The translations under genes and the position numbers were made by a program. A stretch of DNA of 64,000 nt from DATBFG01 sp036558645 (GTDB lineage: Bacteria; Acidobacteriota; Terriglobia; Terriglobales; Acidobacteriaceae), in the NCBI GenBank assembly GCA_036558645.1, contig DATBFG010000048.1:12537-76536 (forward strand), read 5' to 3'. Shown one piece after another: positions 53,455 to 62,945 of this stretch (position 1 is its first letter; each line of letters opens with the position of its first letter). Under the pieces are notes generated by a model, which was not told the DNA's origin, searched no databases, and saw nothing but the letters and a program-made list of their open reading frames with translations.

Positions 53455-56400
53455 ATGAAAGTGGGGAGAATCCTGGCTTTTGTTCTGTTCGCTGGGGCTG
53501 TGTTGATGGGCCAGACGTTTCGTGGAACGATCCTGGGAACGGTAACCGACGCCTCCGGAGCGGTTGTCTCGGGCGCAGAGGTCACGGTCAAGAATGTGAA
53601 CACAGGGCTGGAGCGAAGCACGGAGACAAGCGCTGACGGCAGCTACAGCATCCCCGAGCTTCCTATCGGGACCTACACCGTCACCATCACGCAGAGCGGA
53701 TTCCAGACATCGATCACCACCGGCGTAGTCGTCGACGTTGCCAGTGAACGCCGAGTCGATTCCGCTCTCAAAACCGGACAGGTGGAACAGAGGGTGGAAG
53801 TTTCCGGCGAAGAAATTGCTCAGGTCGAAACCACCTCGGCCGTGATTGGCGGCACGCTGACAGCCGAAACCATTACAGCTCTTCCCGTCAATGGCCGCGA
53901 CTACACGAAGCTGATTTACCTTAATCCCGGTGTTGCGGGATCACCCGATCAGATCTCCGACTCTCCAGGATCGTTCGGAACATTCTCGATGAATGGATCG
54001 CGCGGCCGCGCGAATAACTTTCTGCTCGATGGCACGGACATGAATGATGGCTACCGCAACGATCCTGCCATCAACGAAGCTGGCGTGTTCGGCGATCCCG
54101 CCACTATTCTTCCGATCGATGCCGTCGCCGAGTTGCGCGTGCTATCCAATACCGAGGCCGAGTACGGACGCAACTCCGGCGCCATCGTCAATATCGTCAC
54201 CAAGAGCGGCACCAATAGCTGGCACGGATCACTGATGGAATATTGGCGCAGCGGCCAGCTGGGTGCGAGAAATTTCTTCAATATTGAAGGCACTCCGAAG
54301 AATTCGTTTCTCAATAACCAGTTTGGCGGTTCGCTGGGCGGCCCGATTATCAAAGATAAGACGTTCTTCTATGTGAACTACGAAGGACAACGGGAATCTG
54401 GAAAGCAGTCGGGTACGAGTTGCGTGCCTGATCCAAGGCAAATTGCTGCGGATTCAGCGGCGCTTGGCATCACCAACCCCGTGACTACTGCGCTCTTAGC
54501 GCGCAATCCGTGGCCAACTCCAAACATCCCGCTCCCGTTCGACCCCCTAAACCCGGACAATGAAACCGGCTGCCCGAATGGCGACAATCTGGCCACTGCC
54601 ACTCCGTTCAGCAATCGCGTGGATAGTCTGATTGCGAAGATCGATCACAACTTCAATCCCAGCAATTTGCTTACGGGGCGCTACTACTTCGGCGACAGCG
54701 ATCAGAGCTTTCCGTTCGCTCAGTTGGCCGGAGGCATCCTGCCAGGGTTCAATACGGTCACGCCCACTCGCGTGCAATTAGTCTCGCTGTCGTACGTGAA
54801 AGTGATGAACTCAAGCCAAGTGAACGAAGCACGTCTCGGGTGGAATCGCTTCGCCGAGGGATTCTTTCCAGAAGACCAGGCCTTTGATCCCAGCTCTATC
54901 GGCCTGAATACCGGAGTAGGGGCATACGAAGGTGGGCTGCCGGCGATTAATGTCGGAGACTTCTCGCAGATCGGCGCCACCAACGGTGTTCCGCGGAATC
55001 GGGTGGATGCCAACTGGCACTTCATCGACAACTACTCGTGGAAGTTCGGCAAGCATGATGTGAAATTCGGATACGAGTTCCGCCGCACAACCATCATGCA
55101 GGTTCTCGAGAATACCTTTCGCGGCAAGCTGAGCTTTGATGACATCACGACGTTCCTGCAGGGGCAGCCTTCCGATGGCGGACAGCGTGGCGGAAGTACA
55201 CTGCGCCACACCGCAGAAAACAGTCACGGGTTCTATATCCAGGACAGCTTCCGCTGGACACCACGATTAACTCTGAATCTAGGTTTGCGTTGGGATTACT
55301 TCGGAGTGGTGCATGAGAAGGATGATCTGTTCTATCGCTTCGACACGACCTCTGCCTCCGAAGTTCCGGCTGGACAGCTCTACGACAAGGATCTGAACAA
55401 TTTTGCTCCCCGAATTGCATTTGCGTATGACTTAACAGGCAAAGGCAAGACGGTTGTTCGTGGCGGATGGGGTATGTTCTATGACGCCTTTGCGCAGGAT
55501 ATTTTCCTGGGGCACTTTCCCTGGAACTGCTTCTTTTGTCCGGGACCGGCATACGCGGGAATTGGACCAGCCGCGATTTCAGACATCGGCCTGAGTACTG
55601 ATTCAGCCGGAAACATCCTTCCATTAGATCCGAACGCACAAGTGTTTGATCGGGCAGGCGCGTCTCCGTCGGCGGAGTTCTTCGGTGCGTCAACGAACCT
55701 GCCCGCACCCTATGTACAAAATTTCAATCTGAACGTTCAGCAATCACTGGGCCCGCGCGCGGTTCTGCAAGTCGGCTACGTTGGCACCAAGGGAACGAAA
55801 CTATTCCGTTTCCGCGACATCAACCAGCCGAGCCAGGCTGAAATCACAGCTGCTGACTTGGCGTGCGATTGCATTAACGGATATGCCGTGCCACGGCGGT
55901 TCACCGAGGATCCTTTCTTTATCAATTTGGAGGAATCCGCGGCGAGTTCCATTTATCATGCCCTGCAGACCACCGTAAAAGTAAACGCCTGGCATGGACT
56001 TTCGACACAAGCGAACTTCGTTTGGTCACATGCAATCGACGACGCCAGCGACAGCGAGGATTTCACGCCCAACCAGGCACAGCCGCAGAACAGTTTGAAT
56101 CCCGCAGCCGAGCGAGGACAGTCGAGCTTTGACATCCGCCGTCGCTTCACCTGGAACTTTGTTTACGAATTCCCCCAGTTCGGCGGAAGCATGGCCAAGT
56201 TGAAAGATGGTTGGGGTCTCGATGGAGTTCTGAACTTACAGGACGGGCAGCCCTTTCACCTGAACTACTTGTTTGAAGGCGAGTATTCCGGGGCGGGCCA
56301 AGGCTTTGATCGTCCAGACGTAGTCGGACCGATTCAGTATGGCAGCCTACCGGATCAATTCCTGAATCTGAGTTCGTTTGCCGCACCTTGCACGTGGTCA

Positions 56401-56775
56401 TTGACCCCGGACTTGACCGATTCAAGCGAGCAGAATTGCGTCCCTGGCACTCGCCACTTCGGCAGCCTTGGTCGCAACTCCCTAAAGGGACCCAGCTTCA
56501 AGGAATTCAACTTCTCCATCTTCAAGAACACAGCCATTACGGAGAAAGTGAATTTGGAGATGCGCGCGGAATTCTTCAACATGTTCAACCATCCCAACTT
56601 CGCCAGCCCAATCCTTCCAGCCTTCGCGGCCGACATCGGATCCCCTGACGCCGCGACAGGCCGTCATAGCGGCTTCTATCCGCTTACGGCAACTGGCGAT
56701 GTCGGTATCGGAAACCCGTTCCTGGGCGGTGGCGGCCCGCGTGGCGTGCAGTTTGCGGCCAAGATCACCTTTTAA
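53455..56775 (+). CDS. TonB-dependent receptor, Oar-like, with carboxypeptidase-regulatory domain
   Basis: A 1106-residue outer-membrane receptor. A signal peptide (RILAFVLFAGAVLMGQ) precedes a carboxypeptidase-regulatory domain (GTVTDASGAVVSGAEVTVKN, SYSIPELPIGTYTVT). A plug domain follows (TLTAETITALPVNGRDYTKL, NNFLLDGTDMNDG) and then a large barrel (about 300-1106) with strands such as WRSGQLGARNFFN. The C-terminus ends in FAAKITF, the usual terminal aromatic. It likely takes up a carbohydrate or peptide. The start is set to ATG 53455 by the signal peptide and AAAGGAG site; 47 upstream codons are excluded. Confidence 0.93.
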   Translation: MKVGRILAFVLFAGAVLMGQTFRGTILGTVTDASGAVVSGAEVTVKNVNTGLERSTETSADGSYSIPELPIGTYTVTITQSGFQTSITTGVVVDVASERRVDSALKTGQVEQRVEVSGEEIAQVETTSAVIGGTLTAETITALPVNGRDYTKLIYLNPGVAGSPDQISDSPGSFGTFSMNGSRGRANNFLLDGTDMNDGYRNDPAINEAGVFGDPATILPIDAVAELRVLSNTEAEYGRNSGAIVNIVTKSGTNSWHGSLMEYWRSGQLGARNFFNIEGTPKNSFLNNQFGGSLGGPIIKDKTFFYVNYEGQRESGKQSGTSCVPDPRQIAADSAALGITNPVTTALLARNPWPTPNIPLPFDPLNPDNETGCPNGDNLATATPFSNRVDSLIAKIDHNFNPSNLLTGRYYFGDSDQSFPFAQLAGGILPGFNTVTPTRVQLVSLSYVKVMNSSQVNEARLGWNRFAEGFFPEDQAFDPSSIGLNTGVGAYEGGLPAINVGDFSQIGATNGVPRNRVDANWHFIDNYSWKFGKHDVKFGYEFRRTTIMQVLENTFRGKLSFDDITTFLQGQPSDGGQRGGSTLRHTAENSHGFYIQDSFRWTPRLTLNLGLRWDYFGVVHEKDDLFYRFDTTSASEVPAGQLYDKDLNNFAPRIAFAYDLTGKGKTVVRGGWGMFYDAFAQDIFLGHFPWNCFFCPGPAYAGIGPAAISDIGLSTDSAGNILPLDPNAQVFDRAGASPSAEFFGASTNLPAPYVQNFNLNVQQSLGPRAVLQVGYVGTKGTKLFRFRDINQPSQAEITAADLACDCINGYAVPRRFTEDPFFINLEESAASSIYHALQTTVKVNAWHGLSTQANFVWSHAIDDASDSEDFTPNQAQPQNSLNPAAERGQSSFDIRRRFTWNFVYEFPQFGGSMAKLKDGWGLDGVLNLQDGQPFHLNYLFEGEYSGAGQGFDRPDVVGPIQYGSLPDQFLNLSSFAAPCTWSLTPDLTDSSEQNCVPGTRHFGSLGRNSLKGPSFKEFNFSIFKNTAITEKVNLEMRAEFFNMFNHPNFASPILPAFAADIGSPDAATGRHSGFYPLTATGDVGIGNPFLGGGGPRGVQFAAKITF

Positions 56776-56794
56776 CGGTCACTTTCTCGCCTTC

Positions 56795-56829
56795 GGCTCC
56801 TATCGCTCACATGCGGCAGGAGCCTTTTT
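56795..56829 (+). terminator. Rho-independent-type terminator after the receptor
   Basis: GGCTCCT (56795-56801) and AGGAGCC (56818-56824) pair around a 16-base loop and are followed by TTTTT (56825-56829), about 20 bases past the receptor stop. Confidence 0.75.
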
Positions 56830-56916
56830 CTTGCTCTGATTGCCTTGGAAGTACTTTCCCTATCGTCACTTTGCATGGCTTTATAAGCCAAGCTACGCTC
56901 TCGTAAGCACAAATCC

Positions 56917-58386
56917 ATGCCTCCGACTAAGCTCATGCTTCGCCTTGTCTTCATTCCGTTGGCACTTTGCCTTGTGTTGTCTTTGCCTTGCTTTGCTCAC
57001 CATGTGCAGAAGGCCAGCACGAAGACATTGGTAGTAACGACATCATCCGTCAAAGCCCGCGATCTTTACGAGCGCGCAATGGCGGACTACGAGAACTTCT
57101 ACCTGGAGCGCGCCAATATTGGATGGAGAGCAGCGGCGCAGGCGGATCCGGATTTCGCCGTGGCCTTTGCCTGGATCGCATTCAACAGCAGAGATCCCGA
57201 AGAGGTCCAGGCGGCTCGCGAGAAGGCAAAATCGCTGGCATCAAAAGTGACACCTGGCGAGCGATTGATGATCCAGTGGATCTCGAATGTCCAGGAGAAC
57301 AACCTTCTTGCTGGTATTTCGGCCATGAACGACATGCTGACGATGTATCCCAAGGACAAGCGACTTTTCTATCTCGCCGGAAATTGGCTGATGGGTGAGC
57401 ACAGCTATGCGCAGGCCGAGACGCTGTTCCGGCGCGCCCTGGCGATAGATCCGAAATATCCAGCCGCGCTGAATGACCTTGCTTATGCCTACGCCCGCAA
57501 TGCTCAGTTTGCAGAGGCGTTTGAGGCCATGGATCGCTACGTTGCCTTGCTACCGACCCAGCCGAACCCGCAGGATTCTTACGGCGAATTATTGCGGATG
57601 TCGGGCAATTTTAGTGGAGGCCTAGAGCGTTACCGCGCCGCATTGAAGATCGACCCCTCGTTCATCACTTCGCAACTTGGGCTTGGCGATACCTACGCTC
57701 TGATGGGCGATCAAGAAAATGCGCGTGCCGAGTATGACAAGGTCATGAAGAATGCCGAAACGCCGGCAGACCGCCTGGATTATGGGCTGCAAAAAGCGGC
57801 GACGTGGACGCGTGAAGGGAACTTCGGCGAGGCCGACAAGGCGTTCGAAGAAGTGGCCTACAATGGCCACTCACTGGGTATCCATCTGGAGGAAGCGCAA
57901 GCCCATCGCATCATGAGCCTTTACCAAACCGATGACTCGGTTGCACTTCAACACCTGGCAAAGGCTGAGGAAGCTCTGCACCACCCGGGAAATATTTCCC
58001 AATACGATCGCGAGTCGGAGCGCGCCCGTATCCTGCGTTATCGAATTGTTCGAGCTTCTCACGCTGGGAACCGGGAGCTTGCCGAGGCGTCCTTACAAGA
58101 ACTGCAATTGATGACCGCAAGCAGCCGTAATAGCTCCATCCTGGATTCGTACCATGGGGCTTCCGGGGCACTTCTCATGGCAAGCCAGAAATATGAGGAA
58201 GCCATCAGCGACCTGCAGGAAGATCCGGACAATCCATACTCGCTGGAATTGCTGTCACAGGCCTACGCTCAGACAGGCGCTCTGGACAAAGTGCACGAGG
58301 TCGAAGTCAGGCTTCGTTCTATGAACCTGCCGACCATGGAGCAGGCATTGGTGGTTCCGACTGCTAGGTCCAGGCCGCCACGGTAA
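56917..58386 (+). CDS. Exported TPR protein
   Basis: A 489-residue protein with a signal peptide (LVFIPLALCLVLSLPCFAH). At least four TPR-type repeats follow, including YAQAETLFRRALAIDPKYPA, FSGGLERYRAALKIDPSFIT and NARAEYDKVMKNAETPADRL, with looser helical pairs before and after. No enzymatic motif. It may act as a scaffold in the periplasm. It begins about 140 bases past the receptor. The ATG at 56917 has no clear ribosome site. Confidence 0.85.
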   Translation: MPPTKLMLRLVFIPLALCLVLSLPCFAHHVQKASTKTLVVTTSSVKARDLYERAMADYENFYLERANIGWRAAAQADPDFAVAFAWIAFNSRDPEEVQAAREKAKSLASKVTPGERLMIQWISNVQENNLLAGISAMNDMLTMYPKDKRLFYLAGNWLMGEHSYAQAETLFRRALAIDPKYPAALNDLAYAYARNAQFAEAFEAMDRYVALLPTQPNPQDSYGELLRMSGNFSGGLERYRAALKIDPSFITSQLGLGDTYALMGDQENARAEYDKVMKNAETPADRLDYGLQKAATWTREGNFGEADKAFEEVAYNGHSLGIHLEEAQAHRIMSLYQTDDSVALQHLAKAEEALHHPGNISQYDRESERARILRYRIVRASHAGNRELAEASLQELQLMTASSRNSSILDSYHGASGALLMASQKYEEAISDLQEDPDNPYSLELLSQAYAQTGALDKVHEVEVRLRSMNLPTMEQALVVPTARSRPPR

Positions 58387-58500
58387 ATACTTGCCGCACC
58401 GCTGGGTTCTGTATGCCATTCCAGGAAAACTTGTTCCAATCTGCAACCGAATTCTAAGAGTGCCTTTCCGAGCCATTGTGGTACTCTTCGACCATCCAGC

Positions 58501-58833
58501 ATGAGCGATAAGCCATCCGAACGGCGTTCCCAAAAGCGTGTTGTTACGAGTGTTCCGGTCACCTTGCAGTCCAGGGATGGGAGCCTGCAGGCGACTGGAC
58601 ACACCCGCGACCTCAGCAGCAATGGGATATTTCTGTATACCCAGGAGAACATCACGCCCGGCAGCGACCTGGAGATCATGCTCGTTCTGCCCCCTGAATT
58701 TACCGGGGGCGAACGGCGCTGGGCATGCTGTCACGCCTCTGTCTGCCGCGTCGAAGAGCAGGGAGATGGTGCCCAGATTGGCCTCGCGGCACGGGTGCGC
58801 CGCTTCGAGATACTGCCCGAAATTCCTTCGTGA
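58501..58833 (+). CDS. PilZ-domain protein (c-di-GMP binding)
   Basis: A 110-residue single-domain PilZ protein. The RxxxR motif is present (RRSQKR, residues 9-13) and D/NxSxxG is present (TRDLSSNGIF). These are the residues that bind cyclic di-GMP. Such small proteins act as adaptors that change motility or envelope functions. A weak hairpin (GCACCA/TGGTGC, 58845-58860) follows. No clear ribosome site precedes the ATG. Confidence 0.9.
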   Translation: MSDKPSERRSQKRVVTSVPVTLQSRDGSLQATGHTRDLSSNGIFLYTQENITPGSDLEIMLVLPPEFTGGERRWACCHASVCRVEEQGDGAQIGLAARVRRFEILPEIPS

Positions 58834-59024
58834 TCGTGTTGTTTGCACCATCTTTGGTGCATCGAAAGTTCATCTGGAACTTCCTATTTTGCGGTCATGT
58901 GAAGTGTCAGCCCAAAATAAGAAGATTCCTTTTGCACATGCATTAAGATTGGTGCAATAATGCTGGCCCTTGGATTGCTCTGGTCCAGGATTGTAAGAAG
59001 CTAACGTCTCCAGGCAGGTTGGGC

Positions 59025-59369
59025 ATGATCGAAAAGATCTTTTCGGGCGTGTTGCGAGTACTCACGCCTCTCGGGCCGCGATATGTGAGTCCAACGATTG
59101 CGCAGCGGATTTATCTTATTTGGCTGTTTCGCAATTTTCCATCTCTCTCCCCTCAGGTGTTGAGCCGTCGTCAGCAGCACAACCTGGAAAGGCTATGCGA
59201 CCGGCACGGGTTCGTGCCGCTTGGTTTTCAGTACGGAACCTACGACGCACCGATCCTTGGAACACTTGAGCGACGGCCGCCCTCAGAAGAACAAGCCGGC
59301 GAAGCGCCTGAGAAGATGCCGGTGGCCAGCGCAGTCCGTCCGATGGATGGTCTGCGCCAGCGTTCCTGA
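59025..59369 (+). CDS. Small hypothetical protein (114 aa)
   Basis: Not recognised. The first 60 residues are compact and basic with aromatic patches (FSGVLRVLTPLGPRYVSPTI, IYLIWLFRNFPSLSPQVLSR); the tail (about 80-114) is Pro/Glu-rich and probably flexible. ATG 59025 is preferred over a TTG two codons earlier. It converges on the Q-rich protein; a hairpin lies between. Confidence 0.6.
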   Translation: MIEKIFSGVLRVLTPLGPRYVSPTIAQRIYLIWLFRNFPSLSPQVLSRRQQHNLERLCDRHGFVPLGFQYGTYDAPILGTLERRPPSEEQAGEAPEKMPVASAVRPMDGLRQRS

Positions 59370-59396
59370 GTCAAATTGCATTCTCGCAAAATGGAA

Positions 59397-59428
59397 CTGC
59401 AGTGACGATCCATCAATCGCCACTGCAG
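59397..59428. terminator. Hairpin between two convergent genes
   Basis: CTGCAGTG (59397-59404) and CACTGCAG (59421-59428) are complementary around a 16-base loop between two converging stops. A loose T-rich stretch follows on the plus strand. It could be a bidirectional terminator. Confidence 0.5.
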
Positions 59429-59463
59429 CAGTTCTGAGAGTTCTTCTATTTCTGCTTTTTCGC

Positions 59464-59910
59464 TCAAGGCTTTCGCGTCGAGGGATTGGCCACAAAGTTG
59501 GCGCAGGGATCCTGGCTCGCGCCGGGAGCGTGAATCGTTCCGCCGGCACTCCGTTGCGCGTGACAACTTGCAAGTGCCTGCTGCTGCTCCGGCGTGATCA
59601 GGGCCTGGCTCTGTTGCTGCGCTTGACGATGGACTTGGCGAATCTTGACCTGCCTTTGTTGTGCGTTCAGAGATGAGTCGTTACAAACGGATTGGACTTC
59701 CGCTTTGCTGTTCTGTTCAATCTGCTCGCGTTGCTGCTGAACATCCTGGGTGAGACCCGCTTGCTGCCAGCAGGGTTGCTGCTGTGCCGGTTTGGCAATT
59801 GGAGCGGGTGAACTACTTGGGGGCCGTTGTGCCGTTTGTGCTAGCAGAGACGATGCTCCGAATGAGAGGAGCATGGCCGAAACGCACACGACACGCGTAA
59901 ATCTGTTCAT
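59464..59910 (-). CDS. Small exported Gln-rich protein
   Basis: A 148-residue protein with a signal peptide (NRFTRVVCVSAMLLSFGASS). The rest is very rich in Gln and Pro, with an extended helix (VQQQREQIEQNSKAEVQS, then LNAQQRQVKIRQVHRQAQQQ). TPEQQQALASCH resembles LTxxQ/Spy-type segments, and four cysteines may form bonds. A role as a periplasmic stress or chaperone-like protein is possible but unproven. GGAGG lies five bases before ATG 59910. Confidence 0.7.
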   Translation of the reverse strand: MNRFTRVVCVSAMLLSFGASSLLAQTAQRPPSSSPAPIAKPAQQQPCWQQAGLTQDVQQQREQIEQNSKAEVQSVCNDSSLNAQQRQVKIRQVHRQAQQQSQALITPEQQQALASCHAQRSAGGTIHAPGASQDPCANFVANPSTRKP

Positions 59911-60126
59911 CACTACCTCCGTATGGTTCAGCCTAACCCAACCGGCGCATGAAAGTTGTTCGGAATTTTCAACCCAAAGTCACTGCATTGAGGCGGCAGC
60001 TCTAAATGCGAGTAGCTGCTCGATTCGGAGATGCTCGTCGGAGATGAGGCTGCACTCGCCGCTCGTAGTAATGTTCTACTTCTCAGGATGTCGTAACGTT
60101 AGACCGGGGAAGAAGGAGCAGCGTAA

Positions 60127-60321
60127 ATGACTCGACGAACGCAGGTGAGTGGAGTCTCAGTCCTCATCGTTTCGTCGTTGAGCGCCCTTGCTGTCATCAA
60201 AATGATTCCATATCACGGCGACATGCCAGTTCTACACTACGTTTCTGTCGCAGTCGTCGCGCTCATCGTAGCTTTTTCATTTCTCGGTGGAAACGCCTTG
60301 ATCGCAGGAAAAACGAAGTAG
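60127..60321 (+). CDS. Small two-TM membrane protein (64 aa)
   Basis: Hydrophobic segments SVLIVSSLSALAVIKMI and YVSVAVVALIVAFSFLGGNAL give a hairpin topology, with a short basic end (AGKTK). AAGGAG is about nine bases before ATG. No function can be named. The 60322-60560 gap has no further feature. Confidence 0.6.
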   Translation: MTRRTQVSGVSVLIVSSLSALAVIKMIPYHGDMPVLHYVSVAVVALIVAFSFLGGNALIAGKTK

Positions 60322-60560
60322 CACAGAAACGGATTAAGGGGCCATCCAGTAAAGTGTTGGTACGCAGTAGGCTGACGACGCGCAACCATGTGAGCTGGCA
60401 GGCCTCTATACGCTCCATGTGTTATATTCAGAATGGTTCGATCTGCTGCAAGCACAAGCAGTCCGCGCGGACGTCCCGCGACGCGCGACCCGAAAATCGC
60501 CGCAAGCCGCAGTTAGAGGTCGCGGGGGCTTCCCAGGCAAAAAGCTCGCAGATAACGAAA

Positions 60561-60636
<76 letters not shown>

Positions 60637-60914
60637 GCTAACCCAAAGACTCCCATTGTTTTAGCCGCACTTTCCCCTTCGTAAGAAATCTCGCTATCTC
60701 CAGACTGTGCCTAGAATTGTGCCTACCCGAAGTCCCAAGCAGCCACTCATGTGTCGCTTCTCGAATGAGCTGGGGTTTTTCGGCTCATACCTGCTCAATG
60801 AGTGAAATCGGGATATTACGGCAGTTATTGGGGCGAACGCGGCACGAAAGGTTGATCCTGCCTGCGCCGGTTAGCGTCCAAAGTAAGGATGTCGACCGGT
60901 TCTCCAGACATCGT

Positions 60915-61133
60915 TCAATCGGCGCGTCGCTCACTCCGCCATTTGGTGACATACGGTAGCACGAACAAGTAGACACCCGTGAAAAACATCAGGGCGAGCG
61001 CGGCCACCGCCAAAAGGCCCATCCAGTTGGTATATTTGTGTTTAAACACGGCCACACCGTTAAAGATGACGACCAGCGTAAAGGCAATGGACAGCCAGCG
61101 GTGCATCTGTCGAACCCATCTGCTCCAGTTCAA
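60915..61133 (-). CDS. Small membrane protein (72 aa), two TM segments
   Basis: The segments IAFTLVVIFNGVAVF and MGLLAVAALALMFFTGVYLFVL form two membrane spans after a basic amphipathic start (WSRWVRQMHRWL). The sequence recalls small PepSY-like or transporter-accessory proteins. The TTG at 61133 is chosen as the start because AGGAGG lies five bases before it; a 20-codon extension has no site. Confidence 0.65.
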   Translation of the reverse strand: MNWSRWVRQMHRWLSIAFTLVVIFNGVAVFKHKYTNWMGLLAVAALALMFFTGVYLFVLPYVTKWRSERRAD

Positions 61134-61267
61134 TGGGACCTCCTCAAGGTAGGCTTGACCGGTCGCCGCACAGCCTTGACCAGCGCCCGCCAAAGCCCCT
61201 GGGTCGCAGGGATAGACGAGCGTAGTCGGGATGTTTCAACAGTGTCACGGCCCAGCTTCGGCGGGTA

Positions 61268-61801
61268 TTAAATATCCGTGCGGACCCTCCGAACGCGATA
61301 CCGCATCTGTACCATGCCGGAGGGCCATGAGCGGCTACTCTCCAACTCTAGTCGATGTTCACCCTCGCCACCCGAGAACATGCGAATGCCATTACCAAGA
61401 ACAATCGGGATCACCGAGATCGTGACATCGTCGATCGGACCGGCAGCAAAAAACTGACTGAGCACGTTGCCGCCGTCGACATATACTCGCTTAGCATCGG
61501 TGAGTCGATTCGCCAGTTCTGGTGCGGTGCCCGAATAGAACTCCTCCGCGTGCCGCGCCATCGCTGGATGATGGGTCATCACGATGACGCGCTTGCCACT
61601 GTAGGGCCACAACTCATACTCGAGAACGGTTTCATAAGTCCGTCTACCGATTACGATCGTATCCACGCTCGACATGAATGTGGCGTATCCATGCGCTTCA
61701 TCGACGGGATGAACGATTGAAAGCCAATCGATGCTGCCATCAACGCGGGCGATGTAGCCATCAAGACTAGTGGCAATGAAAATGGAGAAGCGTGGACCCA
61801 T
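61268..61801 (-). CDS. RibD-C / dihydrofolate-reductase-like protein
   Basis: A 177-residue reductase of the YyaP/YwjB group: SIFIATSLDGYIARVDGSID at the start, then VDTIVIGRRTYE, YVDGGNVLSQFF and ISVIPIVLGNGIRMF. These match NADPH-binding folds of the DHFR/RibD-C family. The true substrate is unknown. The start ATG 61801 is chosen because the upstream codons run through an IS-end-like repeat. Confidence 0.88.
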   Translation of the reverse strand: MGPRFSIFIATSLDGYIARVDGSIDWLSIVHPVDEAHGYATFMSSVDTIVIGRRTYETVLEYELWPYSGKRVIVMTHHPAMARHAEEFYSGTAPELANRLTDAKRVYVDGGNVLSQFFAAGPIDDVTISVIPIVLGNGIRMFSGGEGEHRLELESSRSWPSGMVQMRYRVRRVRTDI

Positions 61802-61850
61802 GTGGTAATCATAAACGTTGGTAGAACTTACCCCTGATAGACGTAACCAA

Positions 61851-61884
61851 ATGAGATGAGAAGGCCGGTCTCCGACGGGATGCG
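61851..61884 (+). repeat. Solo copy of the IS110 left-end sequence
   Basis: ATGRGATGAGAAGGCCGGTC followed by TCCGACGGGATGCG matches 63190-63224 except for R and one extra G there. No transposase lies beside this copy. It is either a leftover end, or a target-like repeat that IS110 elements prefer. Confidence 0.65.
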
Positions 61885-61899
61885 ATCCAAAACGGAAGG

Positions 61900-61919
61900 T
61901 CAATGAGCGATATCGCGAT
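61900..61919 (-). repeat. Short dispersed repeat ATATCGCTCATTGNC, copy 3
   Basis: GTCAATGAGCGATATCGCGA, inverted with respect to the copies at 21640-21657 and 22417-22436. It lies between the ankyrin gene end and the RibD-C gene start. Confidence 0.45.
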
Positions 61920-61932
61920 TTTTCACCAATCA

Positions 61933-62859
61933 CTACTTGTAATGCATGATCGACAGAATCTTTCCATCACTTTGACGGAGCCTTAATTCAACCCCCCCAC
62001 CGAAACACGCTCCTGGTTCGCAGGTGCGATGTCCTTTCCCATCCGAGCAGCACACCCGCGTGCCGTGAACGGTCCAGATGCCACTGTCCAGTTCCGCAGT
62101 CAGCGGCCTTTCATCGTCAATCTGCCGCTTTCCATAAGTCTTGATCAAAACGGGTCCAGCGATTCGTAAGGCAGTGACTACATCAGGCACGCGAACTGCT
62201 CCAATCACATTGGGCAAATCAGAGACTATTGGCTGTGCGCCGGGAACGTCGCACGGAGCACAGACTCCTCCATTGAACTGGAGATCCGTAGATGCTCCCG
62301 CCTCCAGCAACAGATCAATTACTTCCTGAACTCGATTTTGATAGGCCTCACGAAGACTTTTATCAGGGAAGTCTGACAACAGTTCGAGCCTAGCTAGTTG
62401 GTATGCAGATATACCCCTGTCATCTTTTGCATTCACATTGGCACCCGCTTTTATGAGTGCTTGGACGACATCCGGATCAGCCTGCTGAGCAGCGTAGTAC
62501 AGAGCCGTCTTTCCTGTGATGTCCTTGTCGTTGACGGATGCTCCTGCACCGAGCAGTAATTTGACTGTTGGAAGACCCCTTGCATACATCAAGGCCGTCA
62601 TGCCGGACCTGCTTCCAACATTTACGTTAGCTTTGCGTTCAATCAAGTCCTTTACAAGTTTCTCATCGGAATTGGACGCCGCTGCCATCAACGGCGTCTG
62701 CCACTCCTCATTCATTGCATTTGGGTCTGACACTCCCCTCATGGATTCAAGCGTGCTTCCGGGAACGGTGGCGGGGGACTGACCAAGAGCATGACTCACA
62801 AGCAGAAGCCAAAGAGGGGCGATGGCGAGTATGACTCGGCGACGATGTGAGTTAGCCAT
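61933..62859 (-). CDS. Exported ankyrin-repeat protein with NTF2-fold-immunity-like C-terminus
   Basis: A 308-residue protein. A signal peptide (VILAIAPLWLLLVSHALG) comes first. At least four ankyrin units follow (WQTPLMAAASNSDEKLVKDL, GMTALMYARGLPTVKLLLGA, GKTALYYAAQQADPDVVQAL, GISAYQLA). The end, from about residue 225 (VVTALRIAGPVLIKTYGKRQ, then IDDERPLTAELDSGIWTVHG and GGGVELRLRQSDGKILSIMH), matches the NTF2-fold immunity pattern (K-x-YG-x-x, then G-x-W-x-V-x-G, then DGKI-L-x-x-x-H). Such domains are immunity proteins in polymorphic toxin systems. ATG 62859 is chosen over upstream codons. The first 54 bases upstream include dispersed repeat copy C. Confidence 0.78.
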   Translation of the reverse strand: MANSHRRRVILAIAPLWLLLVSHALGQSPATVPGSTLESMRGVSDPNAMNEEWQTPLMAAASNSDEKLVKDLIERKANVNVGSRSGMTALMYARGLPTVKLLLGAGASVNDKDITGKTALYYAAQQADPDVVQALIKAGANVNAKDDRGISAYQLARLELLSDFPDKSLREAYQNRVQEVIDLLLEAGASTDLQFNGGVCAPCDVPGAQPIVSDLPNVIGAVRVPDVVTALRIAGPVLIKTYGKRQIDDERPLTAELDSGIWTVHGTRVCCSDGKGHRTCEPGACFGGGVELRLRQSDGKILSIMHYK

Positions 62860-62885
62860 TGGGTTCGGTGAGATTGTAGCGGAGT

Positions 62886-62922
62886 CGCAACTGTCGTAAC
62901 CAGGCGATAGCACTCAAAACCC
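62886..62922 (-). repeat. Dispersed repeat, copy C (inverted)
   Basis: The reverse complement ends in GAGTGCTATCGCCTG and GGGTTTT, identical over 22 bases to copy B at 1242-1263. A TACAAT hexamer lies between it and the ankyrin gene start, so it may sit upstream of that promoter. Confidence 0.65.
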
Positions 62923-62945
62923 AAACCAGCGTCTTCCGGCCTAGG

